64,000 nucleotides of DNA, taken from NCBI RefSeq assembly GCF_030272615.1, contig NC_081412.1, positions 141,032,747 to 141,096,746 of the forward strand, read 5' to 3'. The notes beneath the pieces are model-generated. The model saw only the letters and a list, made by a program, of their open reading frames with translations. It made no database searches and was not told where the DNA came from. Positions 22,700-32,149 of this stretch are shown piece after piece (position 1 is the first letter of the stretch; every line of letters begins with the position of its first letter). The position numbers were made by a program, and so were the translations under genes. Source of the DNA: Cryptomeria japonica. Taxonomy: Eukaryota; Streptophyta; Pinopsida; Cupressales; Cupressaceae.

Positions 22700-22990
22700 T
22701 GTCAGTCAGGGTGGCATTCACTATTCATCACAAAATGCTACTCGCTATCTAAATGCATATGGTTATCTATTCTAGTGACACTCACTGTTCATCACAAAGT
22801 GTTGCTTCTATCCTAATAGTGCTCCCTGTTCATCACAAAGTACTACGTGTGTGACACTCCCTGTTCATCACAAAGTGTTACTCACATTTTGCACTCCCTA
22901 TTCATCACAAAGTGCTGCTCATACTTTGGGTACTCCCTGTTCATCACAAAGTACTCTATCTTGGTGCTCCCTATTCATCACAAAGTGCCT
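22700..22990 (-). repeat. CTCCCTGTTCATCACAAAG repeat, seven copies
   Basis: On the plus strand the unit CTCCCTRTTCATCACAAAGT occurs at about 22709, 22786, 22821, 22855, 22893, 22931 and 22964, spaced 33-77 bases, with a diverged copy near 23061. Spacers vary, so this is an interspersed array inside the PMD intron. Confidence 0.85.
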
Positions 22991-23129
22991 TGATCTATCC
23001 TAGTCTTCCTCAAGGACCTGCTTGAGTGTATCCTCTCAGCAGCTTATCCAATCGACAGCGTATGTTCATCACAGAACTGCCAATTTGACCTAGAAGACCA
23101 AAACCTTGCATTTTTTGACATATAGCGCT

Positions 23130-23410
23130 TTTAACTCACAAACGCGTTTCTACCTCACAAACGCGCCTATAGACTGCACAAGCGCGCCTAAACGACACAG
23201 ATGTGCCTGTTTGACATAAACATGCCTAAATCATTCACAAATGCGACTTTGGCACACAAACGCCCCTTCAGGACATAGACGCGCCCGCATCAAGCACAAA
23301 CGCGGTTCCAGACACAGACGTGCCTGGCACCGACATAGACGTGCCTGTTGGACACAGACGTGCCTGTTGGACATAGATGCGCCTGGCACCGACGCAGATG
23401 CGGTTGCACA
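23130..23410 (-). repeat. GCGTCTGTGTC motif array C (antisense intron)
   Basis: About fourteen copies read GACACAGACGTGCC-like on the plus strand, that is GGCACGTCTGTGTC on the minus strand. This is the same core as the leader arrays A and B but in the opposite direction. Confidence 0.8.
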
Positions 23411-23518
23411 TTTTTGCACTTTTTTGTGCCCTATTCCTAAGTGCATTTATTGCTAACTAGCATGCATTAATGACAAAATTGAATGCGTCAAAGTACGAGA
23501 AGGTTTGGTGGTACTTAC

Positions 23519-23707
23519 CGGCTCTCCTGCCTCTACTGGCCTCTGAAATCGTCGAACACGGTCGAATCTATGTACGAAAGCCATCGCTGCTGACTGCTGT
23601 TGCTCTTTTTCTTGCTCTGCACTGTGATCTCGTGAAGGTGTAGATGACAATGAGGATGTCTTTTGCCCGTGGTCTATCTTATAGCCTACCCTAGCCCTCG
23701 CCTTCAT
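23519..23707 (-). CDS. PMD gene exon 1 (63 codons)
   Basis: Begins MKARARVGYKIDHG, is rich in Gln/Glu/Ser, and ends QRPVEAGEP exactly at a strong GT donor (GTAAGTA). The length of 189 nt is a multiple of three. It is free of stops. The start lies 222 bp from the gypsy-II 3' LTR, which could supply an antisense promoter. Confidence 0.65.
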
Positions 23708-23915
23708 TTCCCGAGTCAGTCTTCTTCATCCCGTGACTCTGTCACTTTATCCGGTCTATCCATTCTAGCCTTTCTTTCTTATCGAGAGATTGTCTGCAAT
23801 CTTTTCAGACATTTTCATCCAATCTCTTGAGGGGGCATATTATTCCCATCTTGGGGCAACTTTGTATCAGTTCATCTTATCTTCTTTGAAACAATGCGAC
23901 AAGCCGCATTGTCTC

Positions 23916-23929
23916 AAAGAGGGGCAAAA
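23916..23929 (+). other. gypsy-II polypurine tract
   Basis: AAAGAGGGGCAAAA lies directly before the 3' LTR start TGTAGACACC. Confidence 0.85.
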
Positions 23930-24699
23930 TGTAGACACCTAAAATTGTCCAGTCTAATTAAATAAATATTTTATTTATTTAATTATCTAAGCCTAATTCT
24001 TCTATTAATTAAATAAATCTTTATTTATTTAATTAATTCATTTATCCTCTTCTAGCCTTATTTCTCATTTAAATAAATACATTTATTTATTTAAATTATC
24101 CCTTTCCTAAATTAAATAAATATTTTATTTATTTAATTATCCTACTTCTTCTATTAATTAAATAAATATTTATTTATTTAATCAATTCATTAGCTTTTTC
24201 TACACATGACACATGTCATTCATCTCTTAATTCATACACTACCTACCTCTTTCATTATTTTATTATTTCTTTTACCTACCCTCTAATCTTAGCCGACCTC
24301 TCTTTTTACACCTCTCAATCTTATCCCTCCATTTCATATTGTGTCTTCTATTTAAGAAGATGCCTCCTTCATTATCAAACCCTAATGACCTAATCTTGAA
24401 GACTTGGCTACACTACGATCCTACTTGCAACCACATTCCGTTCTTTGTTGAGCTCTTGTGCATATAAAATCTGAGAGCAAATATATCAAGCAAGATCAAT
24501 GGAGATAGGAAGAATGGAGATCAAAACCCTATTGGGCATGTGATGGTATAATCTTTGTGATTTCATTTGATTTGCATTGTTTTAGGTAATCTTCATATGT
24601 TATGGTGGATCTTTGTTGATTGTTAGGGTAGGGTTTGGTGGTTGAATTCATTTAGCCTTTCAATATTGTTATTATTGTTATCCATTTTCACCATACACA
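23930..24699 (+). repeat. 3' LTR of gypsy-II (770 bp)
   Basis: It has the same length and termini as the 5' LTR, with about four mismatches by eye, concentrated after position 300. GTTCC follows at 24700-24704. Confidence 0.95.
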
Positions 24700-25074
24700 G
24701 TTCCAAATCCTTGCTCCTTATGATCTATTGTTTGACTTAGTAGGTGTTGATCATATGCTCCAAGCGTAATAGTAGCAACCTCATACCCCATGGGCATGAT
24801 CCAGACTATTCTCAGCTTGATTGCCTCTATATGGCATTGATCTATCAACCATAAAACAAATGGTCTTCTCTTACTTCTCTACTATCTCCTTAGGAATTAT
24901 TTCTCAGTCTTTCATAGAGGCTTGTAAGTTCTTGAAACATCCCCATAAAGTAGATATTCTCATTGTGTTGTCACCTTTACCCAACAACCCTTCCTTAATT
25001 TGCATCGCCACCAATTTTTCATAATCCCACTGGACTTTACCCATACTCAAGATCTCATTCAAGAAATATAGAGA

Positions 25075-25833
25075 TTAGTACACAATTAAAGATCCAAAAT
25101 TGAAAGTATGTTTCTTGTCTTGTTTTATTTTCTTCAAGTTGCTTAACAATTCACTTAAAAGTACTGAACATAGATCACACCTTTTATACTCCTTAAGCTT
25201 TAGATATGCAGTCAATATTGTTGTATCGAAGACTGAATTCATCCTATTGGATTGATATACTTTAAATCCCACCACCATTGAGGAAAATATCACAACATGC
25301 TCAACAATATCACTAATTTTCATCGACCGGTTATCATATTGGGAATCAGTAACAACTGCCACAATGGTATTTTTCACTTTTCTCAAGCTCAGAATCTCAC
25401 CGGTTGCACTCAAGCATGTGACTACCTGAATAGCCTTCTTTGTAATCTTATGTGGTTTGTCCATCCAGATAAACTCATCATGAACCTTAATGAGAATGTA
25501 CCGGACCCATTTCACTTCATCAAATACCGAAAAATGGATAAACTGTGTGAAGCCCTTATCGAGAAGGCTCTTGTATTCCGGATTTAGATTGCCAAGACTA
25601 TCTACCATATGCTTTTTGTAGAGTGTAAGCATGTCTACATTTCCAAGTTCTTCAATGTCATAGTGAATGTATGCCCTTATATCTTCATTGTGAATAACAT
25701 TGTACGAAATTGAAGAAAACACTCCTTTCGGATCATCTACAACCGATTTGAAAGGATGCCTTTTGAAAATGGGCCTTGTCCTCTTAGAAATATCAACTAC
25801 TAGAGGAGTAGAAATATTGGATGCAGATGCCAT
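25075..25833 (-). CDS. element C ORF2: conserved unrecognised protein (252 aa to first stop)
   Basis: Starts MASASNISTPLV. The corresponding ORF in element D starts MASASHSSSS, so the start is supported by comparison. A hydrophobic/charged globular region follows (VKWVRYILIKVHDEFIW, ITKKAIQVVTCLSATGEIL, LLSNLKKIKQDKKHTFNFG). The D copy has the equivalent TLEVIYVVTSFSNIGEVLAL and LLLNLKSIKQDNSLRFRFG. The pattern strand-IxxxAIxxVTxLSxxGE vaguely recalls plant transposon-associated domains, but I cannot assign a family. Beyond the TAG the same frame continues (MGKVQWDYEKLVAMQIKEG) toward 24705, where gypsy-II interrupts. It shows no protease, RT or integrase motif. Confidence 0.65.
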   Translation of the reverse strand: MASASNISTPLVVDISKRTRPIFKRHPFKSVVDDPKGVFSSISYNVIHNEDIRAYIHYDIEELGNVDMLTLYKKHMVDSLGNLNPEYKSLLDKGFTQFIHFSVFDEVKWVRYILIKVHDEFIWMDKPHKITKKAIQVVTCLSATGEILSLRKVKNTIVAVVTDSQYDNRSMKISDIVEHVVIFSSMVVGFKVYQSNRMNSVFDTTILTAYLKLKEYKRCDLCSVLLSELLSNLKKIKQDKKHTFNFGSLIVY

Positions 25834-26479
25834 GATGATTTTAGGGTTTTAAAAACATAGCTCTCAAATGGATAAATACCTCTTGATTCTCAACCGGGCA
25901 CAAGAAATCGCTGAATGATCACTTCAAGCTCAGTTTTGCTGTCAAATCTCTTTGACTTTTGCTCTATACTTTTCTCGTGTTCGTATTGTGAGAAATAAGC
26001 TTTTGAAATTCTTTTTTAACCTTTGAAAACCTAATTTCCAGTTGTAATAAATGCTCAACCAAAAGCTTCTGATTACCTTACTTTTCATCATTTCATTTAT
26101 TGGATTACCAATCTATCACAAATATTTTGTATATTATCTGCATGCTCGATCACAATCTTCCGCAACCTTTCAGAACCAGTTATAGATCTCCGCAAGGGGT
26201 TTATAAGGATCTGCATGAGAATCTCCCCCTAAGGCCAAAAAACCCTAGTTACCAGATGAGGTTCCATCACCGGATTCAAGTGTGGATCCATTCTACACAT
26301 TCTGATCTTCTTCCTTTACCCACATTTTCTTATGTTGGTCTCTTATTTCATCTACCTTTGCTTTTCCTTTCTCATCTAATTTGTTCTTATTCACTGATAC
26401 ATTCTTGCTTCTGCAATGCCTTGAAATATGACCTAGTTTGTTGCATGCATGGAAGACAAAATTTCTCTGCATAGGCCTA
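25834..26479 (-). other. element C spacer between Gag and ORF2
   Basis: AT-rich sequence without a convincing open frame. Element D has a shorter equivalent spacer (38377-38857). No feature is recognised. Confidence 0.4.
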
Positions 26480-27417
26480 AAATTTCATCTGATTTTGTCT
26501 CATCTTGCATTAGTTAGATATATATCCAAACATTCCACATGCAAAACATCTCTTGTTCTGAAAATTGATCATCATTCTGCACATATTTGACTTATGACCC
26601 AAATTGTTGTATTTGAAATATTGACTGGTAAAGATAGGACCATTACTCATCACATTATTCATCATTCCATTATCCATCCTACTTCTACATTGGATTTCCA
26701 TATGACTGAATTTATTGCAAGTAAAGCATCTACCATTGAATTTATGGGCATTAGGTTGTCTTACCAGAGGTTTCTTGTTGTGTTGATGATTAGATTTTGT
26801 GTTGCTCTACCAAAATCAGAGGATTCTCCTATCTCATATCCAAGTCCTCTTGTGTCTTTTCCACGTCTCTAACTATCCATCATCTCATCCAACTGGGTTG
26901 AACTAGCTTTGAACTTCTCTTTGTACTCATTAGCAGTAGTTGGCTCATCTCTCATAATTATGATATGTCTTTCAAGTTCTTGCCCATCATTCTTTGTTTG
27001 CACCAATTCAAGCTTCAGTTGATCATTCTCATATGTCAATCTGCAACATTCATCAGATCCGTCTTTCAAGGATTGAGTAAATATTTCTTCATTCTTCTTC
27101 CGGTCTTCAATCTCCTTAGTTAGTTTCATCACAATAGATTGCATCTCATTCTTTAAAATTGCATTCTCCCGAGCCAATTTCTCACATTCATCAACCTTAT
27201 CTTGTAGAATTTGATTGTCAACACTTTGTTCTTTTTTTCCCTTCAACTTGTCCATCAAATCCTTTCTCTTTTCCCAAGAGGTGTTCAATTGATCTTTCAG
27301 GGTTTCAATGAAGTCTTCAGTTGCATTTAGATTTATTTTTAGACTACACTTTTCCTTCATTGCCACATCAAGATCTTCAAGTTTCACACTAAGCTGTCTC
27401 TGCAAACCAGAGTCCAT
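26480..27417 (-). pseudogene. gag: element C Gag-like coiled-coil protein with zinc knuckles
   Basis: From Met 27417 (MDSGLQRQLSVKLEDL) about 180 residues are almost entirely heptad coiled coil (KLARENAILKNEMQSIVMKL, YENDQLKLELVQTKNDG). After a stop at 26869 and frame changes, zinc knuckles follow: an intact CX2CX4HX4C, CFTCNKFSHMEIQC (about 26685-26732), and two decayed ones, YFKYNNLGHKSNMC and CFACGMFGYISN. The equivalent in D has the same order. It lacks the usual copia UBN2 capsid fold by eye. The zinc knuckles suggest RNA binding, and the coiled coil suggests self-assembly, both by analogy. Confidence 0.65.
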
Positions 27418-27458
27418 TGATTCAATCCTCAAGTTGTTAGTCTTCCTCAGAGGAACTA

Positions 27459-27471
27459 GGCTTTGATACCA
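27459..27471 (-). other. element C primer-binding site
   Basis: The minus strand reads TGGTATCAAAGCC two bases after the LTR end. It is one base off the canonical initiator-Met site TGGTATCAGAGC. Confidence 0.8.
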
Positions 27472-27473
27472 AT

Positions 27474-28067
27474 TGTTGGAATCAATGAACACTGAGAGGG
27501 GAAGGAATCAGTGTTTTGGTATTTATAAATCTATTAATCTAATTCTTTATCCACTGGATACACAAGTAAGAAACTGAAATGCAAAAACACAAAGCAAATA
27601 TGCATATAACCATAACACCAATATTTTTATGTGGAAACCCAGAAAGGGAAAAACCATGGTGGGATTTGAAACCACAATATTATTATACTATGGCCAGTAG
27701 TAAAACAATATTACATGAGTTGGAATGCACATGCATTCAGGCACACTACCTAGAGTTCACTTCTCAATTACAAAAGGGCTACAACGTGGAGGAAGGCTCT
27801 TTCCCTTATAGGGTAATACAATATTATTACAATGAGTAATGAACTAAATAAAAGCATCTGATTATGCCAAGTAACAGTTCCGGTTAGGCACAAAGTGATA
27901 TGTTGTTCTTCTTCTGATAAACTGCTATGTTCTGACCTGCTACTGATTACCAAATCAAAAAAACTAAGGGTGTGCACGTGAAACTACACTCAATCGCTCC
28001 CAAAATCATCTCACATGTCACATCCACACATAAATGCATTGACCAAGCCGATCTTATATATCCACAT
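27474..28067 (-). repeat. element C 5' LTR, inner part
   Basis: On the plus strand it starts TGTTGGAATCAATG next to the primer-binding site. A minus-strand TATATAAG lies at 28053-28060. It is cut at 28067 by the plus-strand copia. The outer part is at 35293-35871, so the whole LTR was about 1.17 kb, the same size as the LTR of D. Confidence 0.75.
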
Positions 28068-29394
28068 TGTTGGACATTGTTGCTACTAGGATATGTTGTT
28101 GTCATTGATATCAACATATTCTTGCTTTGGTGATTGCAGATTGGCTTATTGGGATTATGGTTTGGTGAATGGAGTATTTCTAGTATCACTATATTCTTTT
28201 GTATTGGTTTTGGTGGTCCAGTAAGCTTAATTGATCATATCATATGATCTCATTTTGCAGTTTGATTTTTTGATCAGTGCCTTGCAGAGTTCAATATTTC
28301 CTCTAGTATATTCTGGTGATTAGATCTTGTTCTAAGTCTTTTGGAGATTATTTGGTATGGTCTTGTGTATCTTCATTTTGGATGGTTCATGATTTGGTGC
28401 TTCATGGGTTATCTTTCTTCGTGACATTTATTGTTGTTTGAGTGTTTCTGAGTTTCAAACGTTGATAGATGAAGATTTGATAAGTGGTGTTGGTGCATTT
28501 GTTTCTGATGATACTAACGTGCTTGTTGGTGTTTCCTAATTGTTTCATGTTTGTTTTGATGATCCGCATTGATCATTGTGCGAGTTTTTGGTGATTTTGT
28601 TGAACTGATGATGTTCTTCATGTTATGTGATTTTCCTAGTGGTGTAGCATGTTGCAGTTGATCTTGGCGTGATTTTCAGTGGTGTTGCATGTTTGGAGAT
28701 TTGATTTAGGACCATATTATGTCATGTATATCACTATATTGGTCTGGTAGTTGATCTTTGTATTTTGTGATGAAATTTTGTAATTATGAGTTGAGGATTT
28801 AGCTAACCTTGTTATCTAAGTTGATGAATTGTATAAATAGGTGATATTGTCATGTAATTTAGGTATCAAGGTTGTGTCTGCATTATTAGAGAGTGGTGTA
28901 TGTGTGAACAAGGATTCATTTTTTGATGTTGTGCATTGAGGATTGATTCGTGTTGCAGAGAAAACAATTGTGCTTAATCAGAACTGTCATTAGGCATTTG
29001 GAGATACTATTATTGTAGTTCATTTCTTATGGATTGTATTCTAAATCTTGTTGTAAGTCAGTGAGACTTCCTTGAGGGTTGTATCCTTCTAGGTCATTAT
29101 CTTCTGAGTAGTGAGCTCTGGGCAGTGTGCCTGAACGCATGTGCATTCCCCTTTTTAATATTTTCACATACTACTACAGAGTATCATCTTATTATGGGTA
29201 GGTTCCCACCATGGTTTTTCCCTTAATTGGGTTTTCCATGTCAAAATCTTGGTGTTGTGTGTTGTGTTATCAACTTGCTTATCTTTGTTATTGATGCAGT
29301 TTATCAGATCTTTTTTTATGGTTGATCTTGTAGATTGGTGATAACTGATTTGCACCTCCCTCCTCTCAGTTTTCCTCCATTCTTGTTACTAATA
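28068..29394 (+). repeat. copia 5' LTR (1327 bp)
   Basis: It is homologous along its length to 33959-35287. TATAAATAG lies at 28832-28840 and is conserved as TATATAAATAG at 34723-34732 in the 3' LTR. It ends CTAATA where the other copy has CTAACA. Confidence 0.9.
28832..28840 (+). promoter_or_regulatory. TATA box of the copia LTR promoter
   Basis: TATAAATAG is present in both LTRs at the same relative position, about 560 bp before the LTR end. Confidence 0.5.
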
Positions 29395-29396
29395 GT

Positions 29397-29408
29397 TGGT
29401 ATTAGAGC
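29397..29408 (+). other. copia primer-binding site
   Basis: TGGTATTAGAGC, two bases after the LTR, is the initiator-Met site TGGTATCAGAGC with one C to T change. Confidence 0.85.
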
Positions 29409-29450
29409 TAGACCCTCCAGAAGAATCTTAACCACTTGAGGAGATCTGGG

Positions 29451-30350
29451 ATGGCAACTGGAACTAGAGGTGTTATCTTTAAGAAGGAGAGTCTGAGATT
29501 TGATGGAAGTAACTATGCTATATGGAAGAACCATATGGAAGTACACTTGAGATGTCTTGGAGAAGATTACTGGAAGATCAAAAAGAATTTCTATTCTACT
29601 CCTCCAAATGGAATGGTTACTATTGATGAGATCAAAGAAGTTGAATACAACATTAGAGCGAAGGAAGAATTGTTGAGCACCCTAACTGATTCAGAGACGA
29701 CAAATGTGATGGGACTTTAGACTGCACATGAGATCTAGGAGAAGCTTGAAACCGTGTATGAAGGAGATAAACAAGTTCAATGTTGCTAAGTTGTAGAGTT
29801 TGAAAGGGAAGTATGAGATGCTAAAGATGGGAGAAGATGAGAACATAAATACCTTTATGGCTAAGGTGAAAGACCTTTTCCTAGGTATCAAATGTGCTGG
29901 TGGAACCCTTGAAGAAGATGAAATTGTTTCTAAGGCATTGAGATTTTTTCCTCCTACTTATAAACATAAGGTAGCTGCTATTAATGAGATCTAGAGTTGG
30001 ACTACAGTAACAAGAGATATGTTGGTTGTAAATATTGTTGCATTTGAGTTGATAAAATTTGGTGAATCACATGGAAAGTCTGAGACAACATTTAGAGAAT
30101 TTGTATCTGGTTAGTAGAAGTATGATCCTGAAGAATGCCGAATATCCAGATATGAAAAAGAAAGGAGAGAGATGGAAGAACAAGAAATAGAACTCGATGA
30201 GCTTAAAGCATTTATTGCCCGGAGATTTCCTAAAGGAGCCGGTAATTATGATGGAAAATTTCCTTTGAAATGTTTTTCTTGCTATAAGGTAGGACATTTT
30301 TCTTCTAGGTGCCCGGAGAGAATGGCTAAATATGATAGGCGACAAATTTG
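29451..30350 (+). pseudogene. gag: copia Gag (decayed)
   Basis: From ATG 29451 (MATGTRGVIFKKESL) a UBN2-type copia capsid domain is visible (FDGSNYAIWKNHMEVHL, FMAKVKDLFLGIK). The zinc knuckle CFSCYKVGHFSSRC lies near 30267-30310. Stops at 29718 and 29733-29740 replace Gln and Trp codons. A frameshift lies near 29780, since the continuation from 29800 is in another frame. Gag would coat genomic RNA in cytoplasmic particles, but this copy cannot make the full protein. Confidence 0.8.
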
Positions 30351-30496
30351 ATAAGCATGATAGAAGTGATAGATATGAGAAGCATGAGAAGTATGATAAG
30401 CTATACAAGTCAAAATAGAAGTATAGGAATCAAAAGAATTGCTATTATGTTGTTGATGAAGGTGTTACAAATGAAAAATCAGAAGGAGGTGAAGTT

Positions 30497-31963
30497 GTGT
30501 TTCTTGCCATCAAAGAAGATGGACCGGTACTTGTTGATTCCGCTAGCTACACTATTGAGGAGAAAGCTTTAGCTGCTAAAGTTGAGGAGAGAGACGAATG
30601 GGTAATTGACAGTGGTTGTTCACATCATATGATGTGTGATAAAAGAAAATTTGTATGGAAAGGTATGATGGTGGAATAGTCAGATTTGGAGATGACAAAG
30701 CCTATGTGATCCATGGTAGAGGTTCTATTTCTTTTAATGGAAAGCATAATATTGATGATGTATTGTATGTTGAAGGTTTGAAGCATAATATTTTAAGTGT
30801 TGGATAGATTGTTGACAAAGGTTATGATTTAAAATTTAAGAATGGAAAATGCAAGATCTTAAATGCCTCTGGTATAGAGATTGCATCTGGAAATAAGAAT
30901 GAAGGTAATATTTTCATTTGAATGCTAGTGAGAAAAACTATTTGATTGCTCAAATTGATGAAAGCTAGTTGTGGTATAGGAGAATGTATCATGTTAATTT
31001 TGATTCAATGATTAAGATCTATTCTATTAAAGCTATTAGAGATCTACCTAAGATTGTTAAGCCTGCTAATCTGGTATGTAAAGAATGTCAATTGGGTAAT
31101 CAAACAAGAATTTCTTTCAAGAGAATACAGTATACATCTGATGGATTGCTAGATCTTGTGCATACTGATCTATATAGACCTACAAATGTTATAAGTGTGC
31201 AGGGAGATAGATATTTTATGTTGCTAATTGATTATTATTCTAGGATGATGTGGGTTGTCTTTTTGAAGGAGAAATCAAAAGCATTGGACAAATTCAAGAT
31301 ATTCAAAGGAAAGGTTGAGACTGAGTCAAGATTGAAGGTGAAATGTCTAAGATCTGACAGAGGTGGCGAATTTTGTTCCAGTGAGTTTGATTCATTGTGT
31401 GGGAAACATGGGATTAGAAGATAATTATCTGCTCCTAGAACCCCACAACAGAATGGAGTTGTTGAAAGGAAGAACATGACTTTTTTGGATGCTGCAAGGA
31501 CTATGTTGATTGAAATGTTCTGAAGTTCTATTGGAGAGAAGCTATTATCACTACTATTTACACATTTAATCGAGTTCATATTAAAGGTGATACTAGTAAT
31601 ACTCCTTATGAGCTATGGTTTGGTCATGTTCCTACTGTGAGATATTTTAGAGTATTTGGTAGAAAATGTTATATCAAGAGAGATGATGACATGGGAAAGT
31701 TTGATGCAAGAAGTGATGAAGGAATTTTCTTGGGATATTCAACAAAGAGAGAATCCTACTGGTGCTACAATAATAGACTAAGAAAGATAGTGGAAAGTGA
31801 AAATATGAAGGTGGATGAGAACCTTGGAAAAGAGATCGGAGCTTGTGGATATGCTGATGGTCAGCATGTTGTTCTAAATCCTATTCAGACTAATGAATCA
31901 AGTCATAATGATTTGGTAGAGATAGTTAGTCTGGATGTTTCTATTGCCAATGTAGAGGTGTAG
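30497..31963 (+). pseudogene. pol: copia protease and integrase (decayed)
   Basis: The protease active site WVIDSGCSHHM is at 30599-30631. The gag_pre-integrase zinc region (LWYRRMYHVNFDSM and CKECQLGNQ, from ~30969) is followed by the integrase core: D in LVHTDLYRPT, D in CLRSDRGGEF and E in QQNGVVERKN (about 31450). Stops at 30678 and ~30806, a TAA at ~31423 (expected Gln) and a frameshift near 31520 break it. From 31637 an open segment (RKCYIKRDDDMGKFDARSD) covers the integrase C-terminal region. Confidence 0.85.
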
Positions 31964-32149
31964 GAACCTAAAAATAAAAACAATCAAAAGCCTCTGAGGT
32001 ATGTAAGATTTAATCATTTTGAAAATCATATTATTGGTGATAAAAATAAAGGTGTGATAACTAGAAGAAGGCTAGTTGTTGAAGAGGTATGTTTGATTTC
32101 TAAAGTTGAACCAAAAGATGTTGTTGAGGCCTGCAAAGATGAAAATTGA

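Larger units (their letters stand above)
22678..23518 (-). other. PMD gene intron (841 bp) with two repeat arrays
   Basis: It is bounded by GTAAGTAC (23518) and TTGACTGCAG (22678) on the minus strand. It holds array C of the GCGTCTGTGTC motif (23130-23410) and a second array of ~26-base units (22700-22990). No coding content. Confidence 0.65.
20707..23707 (-). pseudogene. antisense two-exon plant mobile domain (PMD) gene inside gypsy-II
   Basis: Exon 1 (23707-23519) and exon 2 (22677-20707) join in phase 0 through consensus splice sites: donor CCG|GTAAGTACC and acceptor CTTGACTGCAG|GAG. Exon 2 begins with a PMD (MAIN/MAIL-like) domain: EMGLRHVLYVPEFRANMGLL, ERWHSETYTFHLPMGEMTVT, YRILHILIDG, IWRPY. 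It continues with an Asp-run/Gly-Arg segment, Q-G-rich repeats, a coiled coil (ELERERDRLRTWLRDTERER) and a Ser/Gly/Pro tail. The single frame holds about eight stops (first TAG at 21940), all explicable as CAG to TAG or CGA to TGA, with no frameshift. PMD proteins are plant nuclear factors linked to TE silencing, and PMDs are known inside transposons. Being antisense, its intron survives retrotransposition. Confidence 0.8.
9644..24699 (+). mobile_element. gypsy-II: 15-kb RT-deleted Ty3/gypsy (Tat/Ogre-like) element carrying an antisense PMD gene
   Basis: It has two 770-bp LTRs at 9644-10413 and 23930-24699 (about four mismatches by eye), an exact 5-bp TSD, a primer-binding site and a polypurine tract. 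The sense unit at 12644-18991 is a single frame with Gag, protease, a G-patch-like segment, archaeal-type RNase H and integrase. It contains seven premature stops and lacks the RT catalytic core. The archaeal-type RNase H and the long extra 3' region point to the non-chromoviral Tat/Ogre group. The 5-kb 3' region contains an antisense two-exon plant mobile domain gene. Near-identical LTRs with crippled pol imply recent movement using enzymes from another element. Confidence 0.95.
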
